This document shows positions 1 through 7,932 of a DNA stretch of 64,000 bases, one piece after another. A program made the position numbers and the translations under genes. Source of the stretch: Roseburia sp. (GTDB lineage Bacteria > Bacillota > Clostridia > Lachnospirales > Lachnospiraceae); the NCBI GenBank assembly GCA_019421345.1, contig JAHZFL010000008.1:37743-101742 (forward strand). The letters are read 5' to 3'. The notes below the pieces were generated by a model, which saw nothing but the letters and a program-made list of their open reading frames with translations, did not search any database and was not told the DNA's origin. The stretch's first letter is position 1, and every line of letters starts with the position of its first letter.

Positions 1-926
1 TCTGTCGTCAAATCGACAGACGCAGGGAACAGTCCCTTTTGATCCTTTCCTTCGCTCTCGCCGTAAAGCTGCTTCCACCATTCTGCTACATAATGCAGAC
101 TTGGCTCATAATCTGCCAGCACCTCGACGCTCTTTCCCTTGCGAAGCAAAATATTGCGGATCGCTGCGTATTGCAGTGCATCATTCTCGGAAAACTCCTG
201 CTCCAGTGCAAGACGTCTCCCCTCTGCAGCCCCCTCCATCAAGCGGTCAATATCTGCACCGCTGACTGCAATCGGTAAGAGTCCGACTGCTGTAAGAACA
301 GAAAAACGTCCGCCAACGTCATCAGGAACAACAAACGTCTCATATCCTTCCTCGGTCGCAAGATTTTTTAACGCTCCCTTTTCCTTATCTGTCGTCGCAT
401 AGATCCTTTTTGCCGCACCCTCCTTGCCATACTTCTTCTCAAGCAGCTCCTTAAATACGCGGAACGCAATCGCAGGCTCAGTCGTTGTTCCTGATTTTGA
501 GATAATATTAACCGAAAAATCCCTGTCACCGATCACATCTGTCAAGCCCTTTAAATATGTGCCGCTGATGCTGTTTCCGGCATAGTAAATCTCAGGAGTT
601 TTCCGAACCTCTTTCGGGAGATTATTGTAAAATCCATGTCTTAAAAACTCTATCGCCGCCCGTGCGCCAAGATAAGAGCCGCCAATTCCAATCACTACCA
701 GCACCTCTGAATCCTGCTGAATCTTTTGGGCAGCCTTCTTGATTCTTGCAAACTCATCCTTATCATAGTCTACCGGAAGGTCAATCCATCCCAAAAAATC
801 ATTCCCTGCACCCGTTTTTGCCACAAGCTGCTCCTTTGCATCTGCGACCAGTCCGCTCATGTAAGAAACTTCTTCCTCGCTGATAAACGTCGAAGCTTTC
901 CCATAATCAAAAGATACTTTTCCCAT
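1..926 (-). CDS. pgi: Glucose-6-phosphate isomerase (3' end cut by window edge)
   Basis: Interconverts glucose 6-phosphate and fructose 6-phosphate in cytoplasmic glycolysis and gluconeogenesis. About 308 N-terminal residues are visible; the rest runs off the left edge. Translation from the ATG at 926 gives the family's sugar-phosphate loops GIGGSYLGA (about residue 79) and SGTTTEPA (about residue 145), both hallmarks of the SIS fold in Pgi. The start is supported by an AAGGAGAG ribosome site just upstream. It appears monocistronic. The product call is secure from the motifs. Confidence 0.95.
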   Translation of the reverse strand, partial: MGKVSFDYGKASTFISEEEVSYMSGLVADAKEQLVAKTGAGNDFLGWIDLPVDYDKDEFARIKKAAQKIQQDSEVLVVIGIGGSYLGARAAIEFLRHGFYNNLPKEVRKTPEIYYAGNSISGTYLKGLTDVIGDRDFSVNIISKSGTTTEPAIAFRVFKELLEKKYGKEGAAKRIYATTDKEKGALKNLATEEGYETFVVPDDVGGRFSVLTAVGLLPIAVSGADIDRLMEGAAEGRRLALEQEFSENDALQYAAIRNILLRKGKSVEVLADYEPSLHYVAEWWKQLYGESEGKDQKGLFPASVDLTT

Positions 927-1016
927 GTGATACTCTCCTTTGTCCCTAAAATTACTTAATTTATATAAAATCATTAAGCACTATTTTATCAAACCACCGA
1001 CCGTCCCGCAAGTATT

Positions 1017-1367
1017 TCAGGGAAATACCTCGTCCAGCACTTCCGAAAGCAGTTTTTGCTGCTCCTTCGTCTGTTCCTGCTCCTGTAATACCCGCACACC
1101 CATTTCATCCGAGGGCTTTTGCACGTCATCGGCCGCCTGCACAGCAGGTGCATTTACACCTTTGCCATCTCCCCGTGAAAGCTCTGATAATTTCTGATTT
1201 TTCTGCGTGTTTTTCACCGCTTTTGTATTTCCTGCAATCCCCTGTATCAGTTTTGAGATTCTTCTTATCCTATGTAATGTGAAGATCACAAGCACTGTAA
1301 GAGCTCCACACCAGAGCAGCGCTATTTCCTGCGCATACTCAATAATAAATGAAACTGTCTGCGTCAT
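1017..1367 (-). CDS. Small single-pass membrane protein of unknown function
   Basis: The 116-residue product is not recognised. It has one hydrophobic segment near the N-terminus (about residues 15-35, rich in L, V, I and A), then a basic stretch (HRIRRISK) and a long polar tail rich in Q, E, K and D, predicted helical and probably cytoplasmic. The ATG at 1367 is preferred over the one at 1373 because AGAGAGG then lies 8 nt upstream. It lies upstream of pgi on the same strand but with its own ribosome site. No catalytic motif is visible. Confidence 0.6.
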   Translation of the reverse strand: MTQTVSFIIEYAQEIALLWCGALTVLVIFTLHRIRRISKLIQGIAGNTKAVKNTQKNQKLSELSRGDGKGVNAPAVQAADDVQKPSDEMGVRVLQEQEQTKEQQKLLSEVLDEVFP

Positions 1368-1555
1368 ACACATTACCTCTCTTTCCTGCCCCGGCTCTTG
1401 TCCGACAGGCTGTTTCTATTATAAAATAATTTTACAATTTGGAAAGAGAAATCGTGATACTTTTTAACGCAATTTGCGACATATTTTTCACGTGACAGAT
1501 TATCTTGCAGTACTTTTTTATTTTATTCCTTATTGCTGAATTTACAAGTCTTTTC

Positions 1556-1584
1556 TTGACTTTTAGACATAAGGGTATTATAAA
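1556..1584 (+). promoter_or_regulatory. Vegetative promoter of the murG-like gene
   Basis: TTGACT at 1556-1561 and TATAAA at 1579-1584 are separated by 17 nt, close to the sigma-A consensus. They lie about 35 nt before the start codon at 1620, with GGAAAGG in between as the ribosome site. Confidence 0.7.
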
Positions 1585-1619
1585 TAGGGAAGTAGAATCA
1601 TCGGAAAGGAATACTGATT

Positions 1620-2699
1620 ATGATGAAAAAGATTGTAATGACCGGAGGAGGTACGGCAGGGCATGTGACTCCGAACATCGCCCTGATTCCAGCCTTGCGG
1701 GCAGAAGGTTATGATATTTCCTATATTGGTTCTTATGACGGAATTGAAAAGCGGCTGATCGAGGAGCAAAATATCCCCTATTATGGAATTGCTTCCGGAA
1801 AGCTGAGACGCTATTTCGATCCGAAAAACTTTTCAGACCCATTTAAAGTATTAAAAGGTTATCGCCAGTCCGTCAAGCTCCTAAAGCACCTGAAGCCGGA
1901 TGTTGTATTTTCCAAAGGCGGCTTTGTGTCCGTGCCGGTCGTACTCGCCGCACGACACTGCAGGATTCCGGCTATCATCCATGAATCGGATCTGACTCCG
2001 GGACTTGCAAACCGCATCGCTATTCCGCGTGCCACAAAGGTCTGCTGTAATTTCCCGGAAACGCTTTCCTATCTCCCGAAAGAGAAGGCTGTTTTAACCG
2101 GATCTCCCATTCGTCAGGAGCTCCTTACCGGCAATGCGGACGCGGCATTTTCCCTATGCGGCTTTACAGAGCGCATAAAACCGGTTATTTTGATTATAGG
2201 AGGAAGCAGCGGCGCACGCTCAATCAATACCGCAATCCGCGGTCTGCTTCCAGAGCTTATCAAGAATTACAATATCATCCACCTGTGCGGAAAGGGAAAC
2301 CTAAGCCCCGACCTAGACACAGTTTCCGGTTACGCACAGTTTGAATATGCAAACCGGGAACTTGCCGATATGTTTGCCCTTGCAAGCCTTGTCATCTCTC
2401 GTGCCGGCGCAAACGCTATCTGCGAGCTTCTTGCTCTGCGCAAGCTGAATATACTGATCCCTCTGCCCGCAGCAGCCAGCCGCGGTGATCAGATATTAAA
2501 CGCAAACTCCTTCCGTACGCAGGGCTTTAGCTATGTGCTGGATGAAGATGAGCTTGCAAACACAACTCTACTGGAAGCCATCGAGCATGTATTCCAGAAA
2601 AAAGATGCCTATTGGAATGCGATGAAGCAAAGCCGGATGGGGAACTCCATCGAGACAATCATCGACTTGATCAACAGCGCAGCCGAAGGCTCTCACTAA
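1620..2699 (+). CDS. murG: UDP-GlcNAc:lipid I glycosyltransferase, MurG type
   Basis: Transfers GlcNAc from UDP-GlcNAc to lipid I, making lipid II on the inner face of the membrane for peptidoglycan. The 359 residues are normal for the GT28 family. Visible signatures are the N-terminal glycine loop GGGTAGHVTPN (about residues 9-19), the acceptor-side segment SKGGFVSVPV, the C-domain nucleotide loop GGSSGARSIN and the donor-binding SRAGANAICELL (about residue 262). It stands alone with its own promoter and not in a dcw cluster, so it may be the only murG or a paralogue; the window cannot tell. The ATG at 1620 is followed by a second ATG, and either could initiate. Confidence 0.9.
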   Translation: MMKKIVMTGGGTAGHVTPNIALIPALRAEGYDISYIGSYDGIEKRLIEEQNIPYYGIASGKLRRYFDPKNFSDPFKVLKGYRQSVKLLKHLKPDVVFSKGGFVSVPVVLAARHCRIPAIIHESDLTPGLANRIAIPRATKVCCNFPETLSYLPKEKAVLTGSPIRQELLTGNADAAFSLCGFTERIKPVILIIGGSSGARSINTAIRGLLPELIKNYNIIHLCGKGNLSPDLDTVSGYAQFEYANRELADMFALASLVISRAGANAICELLALRKLNILIPLPAAASRGDQILNANSFRTQGFSYVLDEDELANTTLLEAIEHVFQKKDAYWNAMKQSRMGNSIETIIDLINSAAEGSH

Positions 2700-2707
2700 A
2701 AGCAGCC

Positions 2708-2762
2708 GGGGTTTGACCCATGTATGATTCCTTTGACGACAAAGCTACATATCTCAAACCCC
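2708..2762. repeat. Inverted repeat between convergent genes
   Basis: GGGGTTTGA at 2708-2716 pairs perfectly with TCAAACCCC at 2754-2762 across a 37-nt loop. It lies between the ends of the murG-like gene and the HIT gene and may act as a shared terminator, but there is no T-run. Confidence 0.4.
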
Positions 2763-2780
2763 TGCTCAAAGAATCTGGCT

Positions 2781-3200
2781 TTATTCACATTGAAGCGTGT
2801 CTCTGATCTCCCGCATCTCCTCCTCTGAAAACGTCTCCTTTGTCCACATAAGCATATCCTGATTTTTCGCGTTCCGGTAGCGTGGAATTAAATGCATGTG
2901 AAAGTGAAATACCGTCTGTCCCGCCACCTCATGATTATTCTGCAGAAGGTTAAATCCGTCGCAGTTTAAAACCTTCGTCATGTGCATCGTCAATTTCTTG
3001 GCAAGCTTCATCGCCCTTCCGGCAAGCTCTGCATCAATCTCATAAATATCCGCATAATGCTCTTTTGGCAAAATCAGAGAATGTCCCTTTGACGCCGGCG
3101 CTAAATCAAGAATTACCCGGAACTCATCATCTTCATAAATCGTATTAGACGGAATTTCTCCCGATGCAATTTTACAAAAAATGCAATTTGTCTCCTTCAT
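2781..3200 (-). CDS. HIT-family (histidine triad) nucleotide hydrolase, HinT-like
   Basis: The 139-residue protein carries the histidine triad H99-x-H101-x-H103 in VFHFHMHLIPR and the N-terminal CIFCKIASGEIP segment typical of HinT-type purine phosphoramidases, which hydrolyse AMP-linked phosphoramidates in the cytoplasm. The frame is open to a GTG at 3212, but GGAGG lies 5 nt before the ATG at 3200, so that ATG is chosen. The Cys pair near the N-terminus could bind zinc, as in some HIT proteins. Monocistronic. Confidence 0.9.
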   Translation of the reverse strand: MKETNCIFCKIASGEIPSNTIYEDDEFRVILDLAPASKGHSLILPKEHYADIYEIDAELAGRAMKLAKKLTMHMTKVLNCDGFNLLQNNHEVAGQTVFHFHMHLIPRYRNAKNQDMLMWTKETFSEEEMREIRDTLQCE

Positions 3201-3343
3201 CTCGTCCTCCACTTATTTTAATAAAAATTACACTTGTCGAATTTTGTTGTACTGTTCCTATTGAACTTCATAGTCATTAATGTTACACTATATCGTGATT
3301 ATTCATCCTTAACCGTTTCATTAGATAGAAAGCAGGGGTCGTC

Positions 3344-3991
3344 GTGTTAAGTAATAATGATTACCTTAATATTTTTCATGAAATTAAAAATTCCATCACG
3401 CTTGTAGGCAGTTCCTTACAGTTGGTTGCAAAAAAACATCCAGAGGTTGTGGATTTCGATTATTGGCATGAGGCAATATCTGAGATCAACTTTCTCAAAA
3501 ATATGGTAACGCAGCTTTCTTCTGCCCGTCTATGCGACCAACTTAATATTATGCAGGTAAACATCTACTCCTTTATCCAGCAGATCATGCGCACCATCCA
3601 TACATTTTCATGGAATGATTTTACCTGTAATGTAATCTTAGATGAGGACATCCCTCCCGTAGAACTTGATCCCCAACTGCTGAAGCAGGCAATTTTTAAC
3701 ATTATCAAAAACGCCTGTGAAGCGATGAATCATGATGGAGTTGCTACACTCCATGTTTTCTGTGTCAATGATTCACTTAAAATTACTGTCACAGACCAAG
3801 GCGGAGGTCTGGACTCTGCCCTTGCAGATACGATCTTTCAGCCTTTTATTACCTCTAAAACAGGCGGAAGCGGACTGGGTCTTGTGATTACAAAGCAAAT
3901 TATCGAGGCGCATCACGGCACCATAAGCTGTGAATCCCGCCCTGGCGACGGATGCACCTTCACAATTTCACTTCCTCTTATGCAAAACTAA
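3344..3991 (+). CDS. Soluble sensor histidine kinase core without a sensor domain
   Basis: At 215 residues this is only a dimerisation/phosphoacceptor helix pair plus an ATPase domain. His12 sits in a canonical H-box (FHEIKNSITL). The ATPase domain shows the N-box (NIIKNACEAM), G1 (DQGGG), F-box (FQPFITSK) and G2 (GGSGLGL). There is no membrane segment or PAS/GAF domain, so input must come from a partner. The start is a GTG behind AGCAGGGG. No response regulator is adjacent, making it an orphan. Its last 14 nt overlap the convergent gene to the right. Confidence 0.85.
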   Translation: MLSNNDYLNIFHEIKNSITLVGSSLQLVAKKHPEVVDFDYWHEAISEINFLKNMVTQLSSARLCDQLNIMQVNIYSFIQQIMRTIHTFSWNDFTCNVILDEDIPPVELDPQLLKQAIFNIIKNACEAMNHDGVATLHVFCVNDSLKITVTDQGGGLDSALADTIFQPFITSKTGGSGLGLVITKQIIEAHHGTISCESRPGDGCTFTISLPLMQN

Positions 3992-4970
3992 ACAGAGAAT
4001 CCAGCATTCTTAAAATCTTAAAGTTTCCCTTCGCCGTCATCTCTCCGGTCATAAATGCTCGCTGGAAGGTCATCCTTCCGGCGATGATCGACTCCATGAC
4101 CTCGGGACTAAGCTTTGCATAAATATCAATATTTTCTTCCTGCCCATAGCTGATCGTCAGGTTGTCCTGATTTACCTCAACAAAGAGCGGTTTCTTCTTA
4201 TCTGTCAGCAAAAACAAATAGCGTGCATGAAAATCCGGCTGCGGCGTGAAGCGCTCTCTAAACTGCTCAATATACGCAGATTCCTCGTCCTGATTCGCCT
4301 TTCCCATCATATCCTTAAACATCGATGCAAGCTCTTTAATATCCTCTTTCTGCTGCTTGACATAGCTGTCATCCGATACATACTTTGACAACTGCTCACT
4401 CTCCTGCGGTGTGAGCTCCATCTGCGGCGTGCGAAGGACACTCTGCTTTACAGCAAGGTTGCTTGTCGGAAGGCTTTTCATCTTCTGGGAAATCGTGCGA
4501 TAAAGATTCTCTGCCTTTTTCTCAATGATCACTGTATAATCCTGATTCATCTCAAAGCTTACAAGCTCGTCCACATAACCACTAAGTCCCGAACACGGCA
4601 GCCCACCGAGAATCTCCCACGCATTGGCAAGCGTCATCTCACCTTCGCGCTCTCCATAAGTCGTAGACATTACAACCGGCTGCATATAGGTCTTTTGAAT
4701 TCGCTCCTTGTCCCCATACAGCCAGCATGCATCCAGAAACTGCTGCATATATCCGCCGATTCCGAGCCATTCGACCGTTGTTGCCAGAATGATCCCGTCT
4801 GCATCCTTCATTGTCTGCGGTAATGTTGCAATCTCATTCTTGTGCTCATAGATATTGATGCGTTCCACAGTTACACGAAGCTCCCGCAAAACTTCCTCCA
4901 TCTTATTTAACACATATATGGTCGGGTCATCCAAAAGTCCCCGGCCGCCATAATAAATATTTACTTTCAT
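3978..4970 (-). CDS. Flavodoxin-like protein with C-terminal SCP2-like domain
   Basis: The first roughly 190 of 330 residues resemble an NADPH-dependent FMN reductase/flavodoxin fold (MKVNIYYGGRG start, DADGIILATTVEWLGIGGYMQQFLDAC and the TTYGEREGEM segment). The last roughly 90 residues (LFVEVNQDNLTISYG through MTFQRAFMTGEMTAKGNFKILR) match the sterol-carrier-protein-2-like fold. The ATG at 4970 follows GGAGGCAGCAG; the frame's 19-residue upstream extension is discarded. It ends inside the convergent kinase gene (14-nt overlap). The electron donor and substrate are unknown. Confidence 0.75.
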   Translation of the reverse strand: MKVNIYYGGRGLLDDPTIYVLNKMEEVLRELRVTVERINIYEHKNEIATLPQTMKDADGIILATTVEWLGIGGYMQQFLDACWLYGDKERIQKTYMQPVVMSTTYGEREGEMTLANAWEILGGLPCSGLSGYVDELVSFEMNQDYTVIIEKKAENLYRTISQKMKSLPTSNLAVKQSVLRTPQMELTPQESEQLSKYVSDDSYVKQQKEDIKELASMFKDMMGKANQDEESAYIEQFRERFTPQPDFHARYLFLLTDKKKPLFVEVNQDNLTISYGQEENIDIYAKLSPEVMESIIAGRMTFQRAFMTGEMTAKGNFKILRMLDSLFSFA

Positions 4971-5023
4971 CTGCTGCCTCCATTTATATTCTCTCTCTAG
5001 TATATAAATTTTTCCCTCTAAAA

Positions 5024-6049
5024 TCAATCTTTTTGCCGTTTTCTATGCCATAAAATAGCCGCAGCCGAAAATCCGCTGAGCAGACCGCCGATATGTGCCC
5101 AATTATCGACTCCTTCCGAAGAAAACCCAAAATAGATCATCAGTGCGATCGAAAACATAAGCCTTTTTGCTGTAATTCCTTCCAAACGCCCTCTGTTAAA
5201 AAGCAGCAGCCACAAAAATCCCCCAATCACGCCATATACTGCGCCGGAAGCTCCTGCAGAAATCGCATACTGCCCGGTAAGCAGCATAACTGCATAGGAA
5301 CAAAGACTTCCTCCCAGCAGAGAAACAACATAGATCGCAAACATCCGAAACCGCCCCACAATGTGCTCCACCCGCTCACCGATTCCGTACAAAATCAGCA
5401 TGTTATTGATCAAATGCGCCGTTCCAAAATGCAAAAAGCCAGCGGTAAAAAGTCTCCACCATTGATGATATTCCGCTACAAGCGGCGGGTACATCGCCCC
5501 AAACCTAAGCATCAAACCACTATCATAAGTGCTCCCGAACATTTCTATCACCAAAAATATCAATATATTCACCGCGATAATGGATGCTGTCACATAGGGA
5601 ATCACAAAATGTGCGCTCCCCGCCGCTAAAGGCTTCGCTTCCAGCAAGGTTCTTAGACCATAAAATTCTCCAGGCTGATTTTCATAGATCATCACCCGCC
5701 CATTCTGCGGAAAATACCCCCATACATTCCGGCAGACAGAACAAAGAATGCGTATCTGCTCCGCTTCCCCTCCGAGCAAAAGAGTCAAAGCCTCTACCTG
5801 ATATACGGGAAAGCCCTCCGGAAAATCCCCCAAGACCTGTGTGGGATGATAAAATTGATTCATCACCCACTGCTCTGTCTGATATTTTTCCTGCGCCGTC
5901 ATCGCATAGCCGTGCGTCTGGTCTACCGTTATCACTGTATAAAATCCTTCACGGTAGTACCTATAATAAACCTTTATTTCTTTCCGCTGTCCCTGCAGCA
6001 TACGGTATCCTGCATCCCAAAACATCTGCTCTAATTGTCTGTCTGCCAT
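5024..6049 (-). CDS. Rhomboid-family intramembrane serine protease
   Basis: Residues 1-145 are a soluble N-terminal region; from about 148 a six-helix membrane core begins. The catalytic dyad is visible as GASG with Ser268 and as His319 in NWAHIGG, and the FGTAHLINN motif supplies the oxyanion-side His/Asn residues. Rhomboids cleave transmembrane segments of membrane proteins. The ATG at 6049 follows AAAGGGACG. It lies downstream of the pilus operon on the same strand after an 83-nt gap, so co-expression with it is possible. The substrate is unknown. Confidence 0.9.
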   Translation of the reverse strand: MADRQLEQMFWDAGYRMLQGQRKEIKVYYRYYREGFYTVITVDQTHGYAMTAQEKYQTEQWVMNQFYHPTQVLGDFPEGFPVYQVEALTLLLGGEAEQIRILCSVCRNVWGYFPQNGRVMIYENQPGEFYGLRTLLEAKPLAAGSAHFVIPYVTASIIAVNILIFLVIEMFGSTYDSGLMLRFGAMYPPLVAEYHQWWRLFTAGFLHFGTAHLINNMLILYGIGERVEHIVGRFRMFAIYVVSLLGGSLCSYAVMLLTGQYAISAGASGAVYGVIGGFLWLLLFNRGRLEGITAKRLMFSIALMIYFGFSSEGVDNWAHIGGLLSGFSAAAILWHRKRQKD

Positions 6050-6132
6050 CTATTTCGTCCCTTTAAACATTTTTCTACCGTCATTATAGAGATTTCAGTG
6101 ACAGAATGCAAACATCTCATGCGCTGTTTTTC

Positions 6133-7269
6133 TTAAATAAATCTAAATTTTTGATCTGCAAAAGCGATCATCTCATTCTTTTGGAGACTTACCCTTGTCT
6201 TGTAATTTAAGAGCTCCCCTCCCACACGTGTCCCATTCAGGGAATTTAAGTCCTCCACAAAATAAATATCCTCCACTCTCGTGATCCTCGCATGTCGCCT
6301 GCTGACTGTTTTACTTGGAATATATCCTGCACAGCCTTCATCGCTTCCTATGATATACTCCTCCCCGGTAATAACCAGATTTTCACATTTCCCAACTCCC
6401 TCATACCGCAAAATACCTTCCGCCTTTTTTCCAAGCTCCTTTAATAATACCGTCGGTCTGGAAACCGTCTCCTCTACTTGCTCGGGTTCAAATACAAACG
6501 TTTCTTCCGCCTCCCTTTTCATCCCCCGTCCCAGAATACACCCGATTCCCACTTTCCACTGCTCCAGCTTTTCACAGAGCGCCTTTTGCACCTTCAAAAT
6601 CCCGAACAACCTTAGCAAGCGCCCGTTTGCTGTCTCCCTATGCAGCTCCTCTATCGTCTGTTCCTGTTTTTGGTCTTCTTCCTGTTCCTTTGGTAGTATA
6701 AGCTTTTCCTCCCCATATTCCTCCTCACTCTGATAGGAGAGATGTATCTCATCCTTGATTTTAGACAAATTCCATCCACCCTTTACGGATTGCTCATAAA
6801 TTCCATAAGCAAGCTCCACCGCACGCGGATCCTCATGATCGAGCTTAGTCAAAAAATATTCCATAAGCTGCGAAAATGCCTGCTCTACCGGAATTTCATT
6901 TTCAGGATCATAACATATACCAATATGCTCTGTCCCGTAATCCGAAAACATATATTCCGGTCGGAGCAGCAAGCCCTCCGACCGGAGCAGCAAGCCCTCC
7001 AATCCCTCCGCCGCATCATAAACTCCCATTAAAATTCGACAAAGCAGTTCACAAGTCAACTGCCCGTCATCCAACAGCACATCGAGGGACTGTTTTCCCG
7101 TAATGTCATACCACAGCTCCGCCTCCCCGTCCTCGCAAACATATTCCGCGAACAGAACACTCTCTAACGCCAACTGCGTCATCATCATCAATTCCCACCG
7201 AACAGGCGGTTTCCTCTGCGCAATGACCATATAACTTTTCATGAATCTTCTAATATACCGTATTTCCAT
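6133..7269 (-). CDS. FHA-domain protein with N-terminal DUF6382-like region
   Basis: The C-terminal 85 residues are a forkhead-associated domain, which binds phosphothreonine peptides: YIIGSDEGC, SRRHARI and DLNSLNGTRVGG are its hallmark loops. The N-terminal part, with YDITGKQSLDVLL, matches what I know as DUF6382, a Lachnospiraceae partner of FHA domains. A Glu/Gln-rich linker joins the halves. The start overlaps the preceding TadE-like gene by 20 nt, implying coupling; Met11 is an alternative start. As last gene of the tad operon it could read phosphorylation by the kinase encoded at 19.2 kb (inference). It contains a 21-bp tandem duplication. Confidence 0.8.
   Translation of the reverse strand: MEIRYIRRFMKSYMVIAQRKPPVRWELMMMTQLALESVLFAEYVCEDGEAELWYDITGKQSLDVLLDDGQLTCELLCRILMGVYDAAEGLEGLLLRSEGLLLRPEYMFSDYGTEHIGICYDPENEIPVEQAFSQLMEYFLTKLDHEDPRAVELAYGIYEQSVKGGWNLSKIKDEIHLSYQSEEEYGEEKLILPKEQEEDQKQEQTIEELHRETANGRLLRLFGILKVQKALCEKLEQWKVGIGCILGRGMKREAEETFVFEPEQVEETVSRPTVLLKELGKKAEGILRYEGVGKCENLVITGEEYIIGSDEGCAGYIPSKTVSRRHARITRVEDIYFVEDLNSLNGTRVGGELLNYKTRVSLQKNEMIAFADQKFRFI
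6957..7002. repeat. Two-copy 21-bp in-frame tandem repeat in the FHA gene
   Basis: The 21-nt unit CGGAGCAGCAAGCCCTCC plus 3 nt occurs twice with one or two differences, so the protein reads EGLLLR-SEGLLLR. A slipped-strand duplication keeping the frame is the simplest explanation. Confidence 0.7.
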
Positions 7270-7471
7270 GATCTGCTAATTCCCCCGCTCCCTTCCATAA
7301 ATAAAATAATTCGACTGCATCCAAAGGCTCCTCCTGCTCCAGACATTCAACCGTAGCCCTGCATTCCAGATATAGATCGACGCCGCCGCGAACCGCGATT
7401 ACGATTAAAAATAACAGCAGCGGAATTATTAACGCCGCCTCTACCGTAAGACTTCCATCAATCTTTCTCAT
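7250..7471 (-). CDS. Short TadE-like pseudopilin
   Basis: The 73-residue protein opens with MRKIDGSLTVEAALIIPLLLF, the TadE-type N-terminal signature: a short basic leader, a conserved Glu and a hydrophobic helix. TadE/TadF proteins are minor pseudopilins processed by the tad prepilin peptidase and inserted at the assembly machine. Its ATG overlaps the stop of the upstream peptidase gene (ATGA), and its own end overlaps the FHA start. It is short for the family, with only about 40 residues after the helix. Confidence 0.75.
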   Translation of the reverse strand: MRKIDGSLTVEAALIIPLLLFLIVIAVRGGVDLYLECRATVECLEQEEPLDAVELFYLWKGAGELADHGNTVY

Positions 7472-7890
7472 AATAATCCAATAAGATATGCCGCCGCCAA
7501 AAAAGGCACAAACGGCAGGCTGTCATGTTTCCCCTTTCTTTTTATTACAATGAAAAATAATGCCGTGATTCCCATAAGCCAAAGCGCCAGAAACAAAAGT
7601 GCAATGCTTTCCCAAAATCCAAGATATATGCCGCACACAAGCAGCATCATTCCGTCCCCGGACCCGACGACACCTTTTCCCCACAAAGAAATCATCAAAA
7701 AAACCGCGCCCGGCACGCTGCCAAGCAATAAATCTGCCACTCCCCGCTCGCGAAAGATAACTTGCAATAAAATACCCGCGACTCCGCCTGCAAGCGGGAT
7801 CAATAAATGAATCTTTTTTTCTTGAAAATCCTCATATCCTGCACCCGCAAGTATGAAAAGCAATACTGTCTCCGCTATTTTATTCCCCAT
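7468..7890 (-). CDS. Prepilin peptidase (A24 family), second copy in the locus
   Basis: A polytopic aspartyl protease that cleaves leader peptides of Flp/TadE-type prepilins in the membrane. The two catalytic aspartates are visible: D in AGYEDFQEKKIH and D in the GSGDGMML motif. The 140-residue length fits the short CpaA/TadV class lacking the methylase domain. The ATG at 7890 has GAGGGACG upstream; a GTG at 7929 with AAGGA is also possible. It lies between two TadE-like genes, while another peptidase starts the operon at 15.2 kb. Confidence 0.85.
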   Translation of the reverse strand: MGNKIAETVLLFILAGAGYEDFQEKKIHLLIPLAGGVAGILLQVIFRERGVADLLLGSVPGAVFLMISLWGKGVVGSGDGMMLLVCGIYLGFWESIALLFLALWLMGITALFFIVIKRKGKHDSLPFVPFLAAAYLIGLL

Positions 7891-7932
7891 CGTCCCTCTC
7901 TCTTTCCTCATCCCACAGCGTTCACACACTTT

